Source: Verrucomicrobiota bacterium (lineage in GTDB: Bacteria > Verrucomicrobiota > Verrucomicrobiia > Methylacidiphilales > Verrucolacustridaceae). Taken from it: 22,080 nucleotides of DNA. Under the pieces are notes generated by a model that saw only the letters and a program-made list of their open reading frames with translations, did not search any database and was not told the origin of the DNA. The stretch spans positions 1-22,080 of the forward strand of contig RHAF01000012.1 of NCBI GenBank assembly GCA_010028775.1, read 5' to 3'. The position numbers were made by a program, and so were the translations under genes. Below are positions 16,101 through 22,080 of this stretch, piece after piece (positions within the stretch are counted from its first letter, which is position 1; each line of letters opens with the position of its first letter).

Positions 16101-16617
16101 CCCCCTTGGGAAAAATCTCCCGGTATTCGCCGAAAATCCTCCGTGCATCCTCCTCTCTCCCCTCGAGATAGGCGGAGGCGATTTCCCCCTTGATGCAGGC
16201 ACTGGTGCCAATAAGCCCGGCGGCGTGCTTGGCCAGCAGCTTTTTGTCGATGCGGGGCTTGTAATACACGCTCTCCAGATGTGCCGCCGTGACCAGCTGG
16301 ATCAGATTCCGGTACCCCTCCGGATTGCGCGCCAGCAACAGGAGGTGGTAGTTGGCATCCTTGCCCCCGGCTCCCGATTTTTTTTCAAACCGGTCCCCGG
16401 GAGCGATGTAAACCTCACATCCAAGGATCGGCTGGACTCCCTGCTCTTTGGCGGCTTTGTAAAACTCCAGGGCCCCGTAAAGGTTCCCGTGGTCTGTCAG
16501 GGCCAACGCCGGCTGCCCCAACTCCTTGGCGCGGGCCACCAGTTTGGGAATTCGACAAGCCCCGTCCAGCAGGGAGTACTCCGAATGACAATGCAGATGG
16601 ACAAAAGGACGGGCCAC
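13102..16617 (-). CDS. dnaE: DNA polymerase III alpha subunit
   Basis: This 1171-residue protein is full length for DnaE, the replicative polymerase. The N-terminal PHP domain starts at once (FVHLHCHSEYSLLDGA) and includes ALTDHGNLYGALEFY. The polymerase palm carries PPDIDIDFCPDRREEVIAY with the two metal-binding aspartates, and the third lies in LLKMDFLGLKTL. GYGFNKSHSAAYA, VGPGRGSAAGSLVSY and LYRPGPMDLIDEYV are typical C-family motifs. A helix-hairpin-helix region follows (ILFGLGAIKNVG). An OB-fold lies near residues 980-1060 (VARMAGVVTAVEVRLTQKDK). The start is a GTG at 16615-16617, with the purine-rich gaggaggggg upstream. It is transcribed divergently from rpsU. Confidence 0.97.
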   Translation of the reverse strand: MARPFVHLHCHSEYSLLDGACRIPKLVARAKELGQPALALTDHGNLYGALEFYKAAKEQGVQPILGCEVYIAPGDRFEKKSGAGGKDANYHLLLLARNPEGYRNLIQLVTAAHLESVYYKPRIDKKLLAKHAAGLIGTSACIKGEIASAYLEGREEDARRIFGEYREIFPKGDFYLEIQNHGLPEQEKIRAFYRKLGQETRTPLVATNDVHYVQKENAIIQEILVCIATNGRLNDPERKMKSYGEEFYLKESEAMARLFADFPEAYENAGQIAERCQLELELGGNKFPAFAVPEGMTREAYFRKLCREGLARRYGPRVEADAELKERLEFEMGVIEKTGFVSYFLIVWDFIDYAKRKGIPVGPGRGSAAGSLVSYVLGITDLCPIRYGLLFERFLNPERISPPDIDIDFCPDRREEVIAYVRNKYGERAVAQIITFGTMGAKMAVRDVGRVMGMSFGETSRIADLIPKVPGAKLSDALKQVPELKNLSQEESVRPVIDAALQLEGMVRQSGTHAAGVVIADRDLTDYLPLTRDDTGAVMTQFSMGAVGDIGLLKMDFLGLKTLTVIQDCLALVAQTTGKKMTPEEIPLDDPKTYALLNRAENVGVFQVESPGMRRTCAIFDLKGIGDLIALIALYRPGPMDLIDEYVKRKKGKTQFSYEHPLLEKISSETYGVLIYQEQVMAAARVLAGYSLGQADLLRRAMGKKKPEEMAKQRETFVLGCAKVNEIPRSQALRIFELLEKFAGYGFNKSHSAAYAVLACQTAYLKANHPTEYMASLLSHELDNTDKIALFTAEAQNMGIRILPPSVNTSENNFTVQPNQILFGLGAIKNVGGACVDAILEARKSGGKFGSIEDFCARVEYKAMNKKAVESLIRSGAFDEISPNRAWLASKVDAAMSLAASASRDKERGQGTLFGLMEEVAPQKKTGGEKAPADFPDWPKREKLAAEKELLGFYVTGHPADEFEADLRAFRTLNLGEPDEMQSGTVARMAGVVTAVEVRLTQKDKKPYARVMLEDKTGRMEIMIFPDLYREAGMALKVGSPLVVGGSVDTDAEERVRLRTSECITLEAAMTKLVTHVHLAPNREQLAGEVMAKVKEIVAAHSGETPMRLEVEAEGKKVLLEVGAQMRIQPSMVAIGKLREALGPDRVKLAVREIEVPKSKWGPRRFQAAHA

Positions 16618-16712
16618 GACTGAACAATCTGTTCCCCCTCCTCTCTTCTTCCAGCGAATTCCTCCAAAACCCGCCGATCGGATGGGGAAAATTATCCCAT
16701 TTCTGAAAAATC

Positions 16713-16737
16713 CCCGCTTCCCCGCCCTGCGGGTTTT
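16713..16737 (+). promoter_or_regulatory. Leader hairpin upstream of rpsU
   Basis: CCCGC (16721-16725) and GCGGG (16729-16733) form a tight stem with loop CCT, followed by TTTT, 19 bases before the rpsU start. A second CCCGC (16713-16717) could pair with the same GCGGG, giving two exclusive structures. There is no plus-strand gene just upstream, so this may be a leader attenuator or part of the rpsU 5' untranslated region rather than a gene-end terminator. Confidence 0.35.
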
Positions 16738-16755
16738 CGGTAGGGTTGTTATTTC

Positions 16756-16944
16756 ATGGTTGAAATCAGACTCAAACGCGGGGAGTCGGTCGACAAGGCC
16801 CTCCGCCGCCTGAAAAAGAAGCTCGATCGCGAGGGCATCCTTCGCGACGCCCGTGCCCGCCGGACCTACGAAAAGCCCAGCGTACGGCGCCGTCGCAAGA
16901 TGAAGGAACCGAAGATCAACTTCTACGGCAATTTCTCCCTCTGA
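16756..16944 (+). CDS. rpsU: Small ribosomal subunit protein bS21
   Basis: This 62-residue, highly basic protein matches bS21: VEIRLKRGESVDKALRRLKK at the start, then REGILRDARARRTYEKPSVR and RRRRKMKEPK. bS21 binds the 30S platform near the anti-Shine-Dalgarno region of 16S rRNA. The length is normal for the family. The ATG follows gtagggttgttatttc, so the GGTAGGG match to the ribosome is loosely spaced. It heads the plus-strand block. Its stop (CTC TGA T) lies inside the open reading frame of birA, which continues in the +1 frame. Confidence 0.95.
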   Translation: MVEIRLKRGESVDKALRRLKKKLDREGILRDARARRTYEKPSVRRRRKMKEPKINFYGNFSL

Positions 16945-17731
16945 TTCCCCAGGGTCCCAGGATCAGGACCCCTTCTCTGCCGCCTCGGTTGACCTTCTTC
17001 TCCCACCGGACAACCCTTTCCGGGGCCGGGTCACGGTCCTGCCTGCCGTCACCTCCACCCAGGATCAAATCCGCAGGTCCCTCCCGTCACCGCCCTCGGT
17101 TCTGGCGGCAGAGATCCAAACCCAAGGGCACGGCCGTCAGGGCAGAAGCTGGATCTCTTCCCGACCCCTGGGGCTTTGGGTTTCGATCCTTCTTCAAACC
17201 GACCCCGGACAACTCCCTCTCCTCTCCCTCTTGGGCGCGGTGGCAACCTTGGACGCCATCCGAACCCTGACCAGTCTCAAGGCTTCAATCAAATGGCCCA
17301 ACGATGTTCTTCTGCAAAACCGCAAAGTGGCCGGTCTGCTCGTTGAGACCATATCCCGTCCCGGCAAAACTTCGCTGGCCATCCTCGGGCTGGGACTGAA
17401 TCTTTTTCAGGAAACCCTGGATTTTCCGGAAGAGCTGCAAAAAAGCGCCATCTCCCTGCGACTGGCGGGAGCGCGTTCCATCCCGCGCGACCAGGCCTTG
17501 GCAGCATTTCTTGAATGCCTAAGACAACGCTTGACTCAGTCTCCCCTTGAGATGGTGGCGGATGTCCGGTCTTCCCTCGTCCAATTAGGCCGCACCGCCA
17601 CGGTGCACACCGCCGGGGAAACTCTGGTCGGCACCGCCGAGAAATTGGATGATGCCGGTCACCTTCATCTTCGTTTGGCTTCCGGGAAAGTTCGGATTCT
17701 TTCCTCGGGCGAGTCTGATTTTCCCGCGTGA
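16943..17731 (+). CDS. birA: Biotin-[acetyl-CoA carboxylase] ligase, start unclear
   Basis: The catalytic core of BirA is continuous in one frame. It reads VLPAVTSTQDQIRR and LAAEIQTQGHGRQGRSW (about 17105-17152), then LGLWVSILLQTD and KWPNDVLL (17291 on) with RKVAGLLVE, and ends in a small C-terminal domain. It attaches biotin to acetyl-CoA carboxylase BCCP via biotinyl-AMP. No N-terminal helix-turn-helix is present, so it is the non-repressor type. From the last in-frame stop (16901) to the core there is no ATG, GTG or TTG; the first TTG (17231) lies after the GRGRxG-like motif. The given start is simply the first codon after the rpsU stop. Real initiation could be at ATT 16931, CTG 17039, or by frameshift from rpsU. 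Confidence 0.82.
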   Translation, partial: DSPGSQDQDPFSAASVDLLLPPDNPFRGRVTVLPAVTSTQDQIRRSLPSPPSVLAAEIQTQGHGRQGRSWISSRPLGLWVSILLQTDPGQLPLLSLLGAVATLDAIRTLTSLKASIKWPNDVLLQNRKVAGLLVETISRPGKTSLAILGLGLNLFQETLDFPEELQKSAISLRLAGARSIPRDQALAAFLECLRQRLTQSPLEMVADVRSSLVQLGRTATVHTAGETLVGTAEKLDDAGHLHLRLASGKVRILSSGESDFPA

Positions 17732-17765
17732 AGACCAGGGCTTCCTTGGGCATGATCCTCCAGAG

Positions 17766-18566
17766 ATGAACAACCGCATCGACGACCTGTTCGCCCGCCT
17801 TCGCCAGGAAAAGCGGAAGGCCTTGGTGGCCTATCTCGTGGCGGGTGATCCGGATCTTGAGACCACGGCCCGCCTTGTCCCCGCCCTGATCGAGGCGGGC
17901 GCGGATCTTGTCGAACTGGGTGTTCCCTTCTCGGATCCTTTGGCCGACGGGATCGTCAACCAGCTCGGATGTCAGAGGGCGCTTGATTCCGGAACCACCC
18001 TGCCCAAGGTCCTGGAGCTGGTGGCCCGCCTCCGTAGGGAAAAGTGCTCGGCACCTCTGGTTCTCTTCACCTACTACAACCCGGTCTTCGCCTATGGCCG
18101 TGAAAAATTCGAGGTCGATGCAGCCAAGGCCGGAGCGGACGGCCTCCTTCTGCTGGATCTGCCCCCCGAGGAGGCCCGGCATGATCTCCCCCGGCAGGGT
18201 GACTTGCGCCGGATTGTTCTCGTGGCGCCCACCACACCCGAGGAGCGGGTACGCTCCCTCGCCGCCTCCGCCTCGGGTTTTGTCTACTACGTTTCACGGG
18301 AAGGCGTGACCGGCATGCAGAAAAGCCTACCCCTCACATTGAAGGAAAAAGTCGGCTTCTTGAAAAAGTCCACCCCGCTTCCGGTCTGTGTTGGTTTTGG
18401 CATCTCCAGCCCCGAGCAGGCGGCCCAGGTGGCCTCCCTGTCCGACGGCGTGGTGGTCGGCAGTGCGATCGTCGATCGGATCGGCAAATTGGGCAATTCC
18501 CCCCAACTCCTTTCCGAGGTGACATCGTTCCTGCGGCCGATCGCCGAGGCCGTCCACAGCGCGTGA
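17766..18566 (+). CDS. trpA: Tryptophan synthase alpha subunit
   Basis: This 266-residue TIM barrel cleaves indole-3-glycerol phosphate to indole for the TrpB subunit. The catalytic pair is present in LVELGVPFSDPLADG as Glu50 and Asp61. Other family motifs are ALVAYLVAGDPDLETT, PLVLFTYYNPVFAYG, ADGLLLLDLPPEEA, GFVYYVSREGVTG and SDGVVVGSAIVDRI. The usual ADGPTIQ reads ADGIVNQ here, a mild deviation. The ATG at 17766 begins 34 bases after birA. The end overlaps ruvX by four bases (GTGA). No trpB or other trp genes are nearby, so trpA is separated from its partner in this genome region. Confidence 0.95.
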   Translation: MNNRIDDLFARLRQEKRKALVAYLVAGDPDLETTARLVPALIEAGADLVELGVPFSDPLADGIVNQLGCQRALDSGTTLPKVLELVARLRREKCSAPLVLFTYYNPVFAYGREKFEVDAAKAGADGLLLLDLPPEEARHDLPRQGDLRRIVLVAPTTPEERVRSLAASASGFVYYVSREGVTGMQKSLPLTLKEKVGFLKKSTPLPVCVGFGISSPEQAAQVASLSDGVVVGSAIVDRIGKLGNSPQLLSEVTSFLRPIAEAVHSA

Positions 18567-18985
18567 TCCGCATTCTGGGTATCGATTACGGGACGGTGCG
18601 GATTGGCCTCGCACTATCCGACCCCACGGGCACCCTCGCATCCCCCCTGCCTCATCTGGAAAACAAATCCCTCGCCCAAATCCAAACGTCCTTGGTTGAT
18701 CTGATCCGCACCCACGAAATTTCAAGGATTGTGGTCGGCCTTCCCCGCAACATGGACGGCACCTACGGCCCAGCGACGGTAAAAGTCAGAAGTTTCATTT
18801 CACAAATTCAGGGGGGTTTGGGGGTGCCCATCGAAACGGAAGACGAGCGACTGACAACCATGCAGGCATCCAAACAATTATCCAGTATCGGTCTGAGCCA
18901 TAAGGATTTGCGAGACAAGGTCGACAGTTCATCTGCCGCGCTAATTCTCCAACAATACCTTGACCGAACAACACTGACTCCCTAG
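18563..18985 (+). CDS. ruvX: Holliday junction resolvase-like YqgF/RuvX
   Basis: This 140-residue RNase-H-fold protein starts at a GTG overlapping the trpA stop. The conserved acidic residues are at the expected sites: ILGIDYGTVRIGLALSD (Asp8), ETEDERLTT (near residue 95) and DKVDSSSAALILQQYL (Asp121). IVVGLPRNMDG is another family stretch. In E. coli YqgF acts in 16S rRNA 5'-end maturation as well as possible junction resolution. The length is normal. It is translationally coupled to trpA and followed by the PagL-like gene after nine bases. Confidence 0.92.
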   Translation: MIRILGIDYGTVRIGLALSDPTGTLASPLPHLENKSLAQIQTSLVDLIRTHEISRIVVGLPRNMDGTYGPATVKVRSFISQIQGGLGVPIETEDERLTTMQASKQLSSIGLSHKDLRDKVDSSSAALILQQYLDRTTLTP

Positions 18986-18994
18986 TAAATTCTC

Positions 18995-19756
18995 ATGCAC
19001 CTCGGAGGCATCTTTCATAAGCAGCGTCGTTTCTTGGCCCAAACCCCCTTTTTATTCACGGTTTTGTTCACAATTTTGCCTTTGGCATACGGGGGGGATG
19101 GAGACCTGACGGTTCCGACAGACAAGGACAAGCTGACGGTTAGCCAAAACGCAAAATCCTCGGAGTCCGACTCCTCGGACTTGGCCTCACAAATCTTTGT
19201 TCAGGACAGGATCATGCTGGAGTTCATGACCGGCGTCATGTTCTCCCCTTCCGGCGTTGGTCCGGTGGTTCCGGTTTACAACTATCAGCAAAACAATGTC
19301 CGCCTGGGTTGGGTTCTCGACTCCCCGGATGAATGGGGCCCCCAGGCAGGAATCGACGATCCTCTTCGCGGGTCGTTTCAGGCCATTCTGGAAACCACGG
19401 GTTCCTACGTTTGGACGAGCTTCGGCACCTACATGGTCGGCATCACCGGCTTGGTACGATACAACTTTGTCCAACCCAACTGGATCGTTGTTCCGTACAT
19501 TCAAGGGGGGGCAGGCATCATCTATACCAACGCCCGCAACTGGTCGAATCAGGACGCCATCGGAGGAAACTGGGAATTCACCCCGCAGTTCGGCGGAGGC
19601 CTGAAGTTTCTCCTGGATAAAAACTGGACGTTCAACCTTGAGGGTGATTTCCAGCACATTTCCAACGCCAACACCTCTGCCCGAAATGAAGGGGTCAACG
19701 CCTACGGCGGATTCGTCGGCTTCACCTACATCTTCGACAAGACTTGGAACGATTAA
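18995..19756 (+). CDS. PagL-like outer-membrane lipid A deacylase (acyloxyacyl hydrolase family)
   Basis: This 253-residue exported protein has a signal peptide (FLFTVLFTILPLAYG, probably cleaved near residue 32), then a polar Ser/Asp-rich stretch. A beta-barrel-like part runs from about residue 70: alternating hydrophobic strands such as GITGLVRYNFV, WIVVPYIQGGAGIIYTNA and PQFGGGLKFLLD. Near the end DFQHISNANTSARNEGVNAYGG matches the PagL active-site region, with His221 and Ser223 in the H-x-S-N-A motif. PagL removes the 3-O acyl chain of lipid A. The catalytic Glu expected about 12 residues after the Ser falls on Asn235; Glu232 is nearby. Activity is thus uncertain. It is the fifth gene of the plus-strand block and its end overlaps truA. 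Confidence 0.72.
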   Translation: MHLGGIFHKQRRFLAQTPFLFTVLFTILPLAYGGDGDLTVPTDKDKLTVSQNAKSSESDSSDLASQIFVQDRIMLEFMTGVMFSPSGVGPVVPVYNYQQNNVRLGWVLDSPDEWGPQAGIDDPLRGSFQAILETTGSYVWTSFGTYMVGITGLVRYNFVQPNWIVVPYIQGGAGIIYTNARNWSNQDAIGGNWEFTPQFGGGLKFLLDKNWTFNLEGDFQHISNANTSARNEGVNAYGGFVGFTYIFDKTWND

Positions 19757-20511
19757 AGGCGAGGGCCGGGGGCATCCCCCACCGCCTGTTGCTCGCATAC
19801 CGCGGCGAGGATTTCTTTGGTTGGCAAAGACAGGATCCACACCCCACCGTCCAATTGGCTCTGGAACAGGCCCTGCAAAAGATCTACGGACATCAGGTTC
19901 CCTTGGCCGGTTCAGGTCGCACCGATCGCGGGGTTCATGCCTTGGGACAGGTGGCCTCTTGCGAACTTCCTCCTTCGCATTCGCCCCGTACTCTGGCCAA
20001 AGCCCTTAATTTCCATCTTCCCGCCGGGGTTCGGGTGCTGGAGGTCCGAAGGGAAAAACCCGGGTTTCACGCCCGCTTCTCTGCCAAGGGAAAGACTTAC
20101 CTCTACCGCATCGCCAACACGGACCCCCGCCATCCACTCGAGGTGGGGCGATCCTGGCATCTTCCCCGCCCGCTGAACCTTTCGGCGATGCGGAAGGCGG
20201 CCAGGATTTTCATCGGCCGCCACGATTTTGCCTCCTTCACCTCCAATCCGGGCTACGAACGCCAGTCCACCATCCGCCGGATCCGCTCCATCCGGTTGAC
20301 CCGCAAAAAAGACGGAGTCATCGAAATGGTCTTTGACGGGGATGGATTTCTCTACCGGATGGTTCGGAACCTCGTGGGATCCATCGTCAAGGTCGGGCAA
20401 GGCCGTCTTTCCGCCGGGGATCTCAAAAAAATATTCAAAAATCGCTCCCGTGCCGGGGCCCCACCCACCGCCCCGGCCGAGGGCCTCTATCTGCTCAAGG
20501 TCCGTTACTAG
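19744..20511 (+). CDS. truA: tRNA pseudouridine(38-40) synthase
   Basis: This 255-residue reading starts at a TTG (19744-19746) and overlaps the PagL-like gene by 13 bases. The catalytic Asp61 sits in the signature GSGRTDRGVHALGQVA. Other motifs are LAYRGEDFFGWQRQ, ALNFHLPAGVRVLEV, FHARFSAKGKTYLYRI, GRHDFASFTS and FLYRMVRNLVGSIVKVGQG. TruA modifies the anticodon stem of many tRNAs. The length is near normal. No ATG lies between the TTG and the first conserved motif, so the TTG start is likely. Confidence 0.92.
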   Translation: MERLKARAGGIPHRLLLAYRGEDFFGWQRQDPHPTVQLALEQALQKIYGHQVPLAGSGRTDRGVHALGQVASCELPPSHSPRTLAKALNFHLPAGVRVLEVRREKPGFHARFSAKGKTYLYRIANTDPRHPLEVGRSWHLPRPLNLSAMRKAARIFIGRHDFASFTSNPGYERQSTIRRIRSIRLTRKKDGVIEMVFDGDGFLYRMVRNLVGSIVKVGQGRLSAGDLKKIFKNRSRAGAPPTAPAEGLYLLKVRY

Positions 20512-20553
20512 ATTCGGGTTTTGCTTTCCCCGCGGAATTCAACCAAGAGCAGA

Positions 20554-20572
20554 CCCCTTTTGATGAAAGGGG
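20554..20572. terminator. Hairpin in the convergent truA-nagZ gap
   Basis: CCCCTTT (20554-20560) pairs perfectly with AAAGGGG (20566-20572) around loop TGATG. It lies between the truA stop (20511) and the nagZ stop (20587), where a shared terminator is expected. No long T tract follows on either strand. Confidence 0.45.
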
Positions 20573-20586
20573 CGGTCAGCCGCAAA

Positions 20587-21645
20587 TTAGGTAGTGCTGC
20601 GCGAAACTCTCCTCCTCAGTCCCGCAATTTCTTCATTCACCTGACTCCAGTTTTGCAGATCGAACTTTTCCGGTGGTGGATTAAGTTTCTGACTGAAAGC
20701 TTTCACACGCTCCACGGCCCCGCCCCAATCCTTCTCCGGCATTTCCACCAGGGCGTCACGTGCGATTTCCACGCAGGCTGGATTGTGGCAAATCAAAACG
20801 ATCTCTTCCCCCGCGCGGATCGCCTGCCGTGACGCCTCCGCACTCCCATAACGGTTGGCGATCGCACCCATTTCCAGATCATCCGTCATGACCAGCCCGC
20901 GATAGCCCATGGTTTCCTTCAGCAGGCCTGTCACGATGTCTCGATTCAGGCTCGCCGGCCCGGAATTCTCTCCCCAGGCCGGGAATTGGGCATGACCCAC
21001 CATGATGGCGTCACAGCGGTTGCCCATCTCGCGAAAAACCTCCAATTCCTCTTTTTCGATTTGCTGCCTCGTCCGTGAAACAAGGGGCAGGTCCCCGTGT
21101 GGATCAATTCCGCAAAATGTGTAACCGGGAAAATGTTTTCCCGTTCCTTTCACCCCTTCTTCCTGCATCCCCCTCAGGAATTCGCCGGCCCGCCGCACCA
21201 CCTCCTTTGGATTTTCGCCGAAGCACCGGCCCGCCAGGGAATTGTCGATTCCGGCACGCTCCCTTGGGGCAAAATCAAGGACTGGTGCGAGGTCAAGGTT
21301 CAGCCCCACCAAACTCATCAGACGGCCGGTCAACTTTCCATGCTCATGAAACCATTCGTCCTTGGCCGCGCGGGCCAAATCCTCACCCGACGGCGGTCGT
21401 TCCCCCATCACCGCCAAGCGGGAAACCCGACCCCCCTCCTGATCGACTGTCATGATGCCGGGATGATCCAGCAAACCGGCACATTCACGAACAAGCTCAT
21501 GAAATTGTGAGGCTTCGGCCATGTTGCGCGTGAAGAAAATGAAGCCCCCTGGCTGAACCCGGCGGATCAGGTCCCGCAAACCGTCCGTCAGCTCGGGTCC
21601 CGGCAACCCCATGACAATCAGCCGGCCGGCAGGATGAGATTTCAC
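20587..21645 (-). CDS. nagZ: Beta-N-acetylhexosaminidase, NagZ-like (GH3)
   Basis: I chose the GTG at 21643-21645 (352 residues, starting VKSHPAGRLIVMGLPG) because NagZ relatives begin close to this motif and AGAGG lies just upstream; the frame is open to a TTG at 21687. GH3 motifs are GGFIFFTRN, TVDQEGGRVSRL (Asp68), LNLDLAPVLDF and GVKGTGKHFPG. The nucleophile lies in GLVMTDDLEMGAI (near Asp255). NagZ removes N-acetylglucosamine from recycled murein fragments in the cytosol. The loop after KHFPG reads YTFCGIDPH in place of the usual HGDxxxDSH: the Asp-x-His dyad is kept, but the HGD is lost. No signal peptide is obvious. Confidence 0.87.
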   Translation of the reverse strand: MKSHPAGRLIVMGLPGPELTDGLRDLIRRVQPGGFIFFTRNMAEASQFHELVRECAGLLDHPGIMTVDQEGGRVSRLAVMGERPPSGEDLARAAKDEWFHEHGKLTGRLMSLVGLNLDLAPVLDFAPRERAGIDNSLAGRCFGENPKEVVRRAGEFLRGMQEEGVKGTGKHFPGYTFCGIDPHGDLPLVSRTRQQIEKEELEVFREMGNRCDAIMVGHAQFPAWGENSGPASLNRDIVTGLLKETMGYRGLVMTDDLEMGAIANRYGSAEASRQAIRAGEEIVLICHNPACVEIARDALVEMPEKDWGGAVERVKAFSQKLNPPPEKFDLQNWSQVNEEIAGLRRRVSRSTT

Positions 21646-21745
21646 CCCTCTGGCTTTAAGGAAAAGACACCCCGGGCGCACGCTCAAACATCAGTTGCGC
21701 TCTCGACCTCACCCATCGTCTTATTCTATGATTTTTCTCTCAAGC

Positions 21746-22080
21746 ATGGCCGCTTTCCAAATCATCTTTACCCCATCAAGCTCCGCCGAGATCACCCGTT
21801 TACCCACCCCCCTGCAGGTGGAGGTTCTCCGGGAATTCGACGTTTTGACCGCCGACTTTCTCCAAAGGCATCCCGACCGCTTCGGCACCGTCCGTTGCCC
21901 CGACCGGACCCTCTTCCGCTACCGGGCCGGGGATTACCGGATCTATTTTGAAAAAACCGGCAAAGGACTCGTCATCCACCGGGTTCTCCACAAAAATTCC
22001 CTCAGGGATTTTGCCTTCCGCTCCCAGCTTCCCCTCTCCGAGGACGAGGTTTTGGGGGAAAATCCGAAGTTCTGGGAGCT
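21746..22080 (+). CDS. RelE/ParE-like toxin-domain protein (3' end cut)
   Basis: The frame is open from here to the right edge with no stop seen, giving at least 111 residues. It starts MAAFQIIFTPSSSAEI; an in-frame ATG at 21728 would add six residues. The first half has FQIIFTPSS followed by a helix (LQVEVLREFDVLTADFLQRH). The second half shows FRYRAGDYRIYFEKTGKGLVIHRVLHKNS and a basic tail, which resembles the RAGxYRxxF...VLHR pattern of the RelE/ParE fold. Such proteins are ribosome-dependent mRNA cleavers or gyrase poisons. No antitoxin gene is visible upstream. It is divergent from nagZ. A fused or downstream partner would lie outside the window. Confidence 0.62.
   Translation, partial: MAAFQIIFTPSSSAEITRLPTPLQVEVLREFDVLTADFLQRHPDRFGTVRCPDRTLFRYRAGDYRIYFEKTGKGLVIHRVLHKNSLRDFAFRSQLPLSEDEVLGENPKFWE

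Noticed and set aside
1..22080. CRISPR arrays, insertion sequences, prophage or integrase genes
   Set aside because: No regularly spaced direct repeats, transposase motifs or terminal inverted repeats with target duplications were seen anywhere in the window.

Overview
The window looks like the chromosome of a GC-rich, Gram-negative bacterium, most likely a verrucomicrobium. The clues are a PEP-CTERM surface protein, a PagL-like outer-membrane deacylase, NagZ (murein recycling), APC transporters fused to universal stress domains, and GTG or TTG starts with weak Shine-Dalgarno sites. This assignment is inference; no rRNA is present to confirm it.

Layout, left to right. At 1-243 (minus) is the N-terminus of an exported protein that runs off the left edge. 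A gene-free, AT-rich stretch follows, then a compact hicB-hicA toxin-antitoxin pair (minus, 666-1081) and a tRNA-Cys(GCA). From 1476 to 5445 four minus-strand membrane proteins follow one another: a CNNM/CBS/CorC-type transporter, and a tight run of DMT permease, CaCA cation exchanger and ExoD-family protein. On the plus strand, 5434-7596 is an overlapping set of RluD-type pseudouridine synthase, Fe-S uracil-DNA glycosylase and CutA. From 11200 back to 7599 is a two-gene minus operon: a homocysteine-methyltransferase-like/MTHFR fusion and an APC permease with a C-terminal Usp domain. A LOG-family protein (plus), a PEP-CTERM protein (minus) and dnaE (minus) follow. From 16756 to 20511 a plus-strand block encodes bS21, BirA, TrpA, RuvX/YqgF, a PagL-like protein and TruA, with short or overlapping junctions typical of one transcription unit. 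NagZ (minus) and a RelE-like protein cut by the right edge close the window.

Most of the window is ordinary housekeeping sequence, and I do not see a clear new multi-gene defence or mobile system. The most interesting points are inside known genes. The N-terminal methyltransferase domain of the MTHFR fusion has lost all three zinc-ligand cysteines. The birA reading frame has no ATG, GTG or TTG ahead of its conserved catalytic core and runs open across the rpsU stop codon. The PagL-like and NagZ-like proteins have altered active-site neighbourhoods. A perfect rho-independent-type hairpin lies in the apparently antisense orientation downstream of dnaE.
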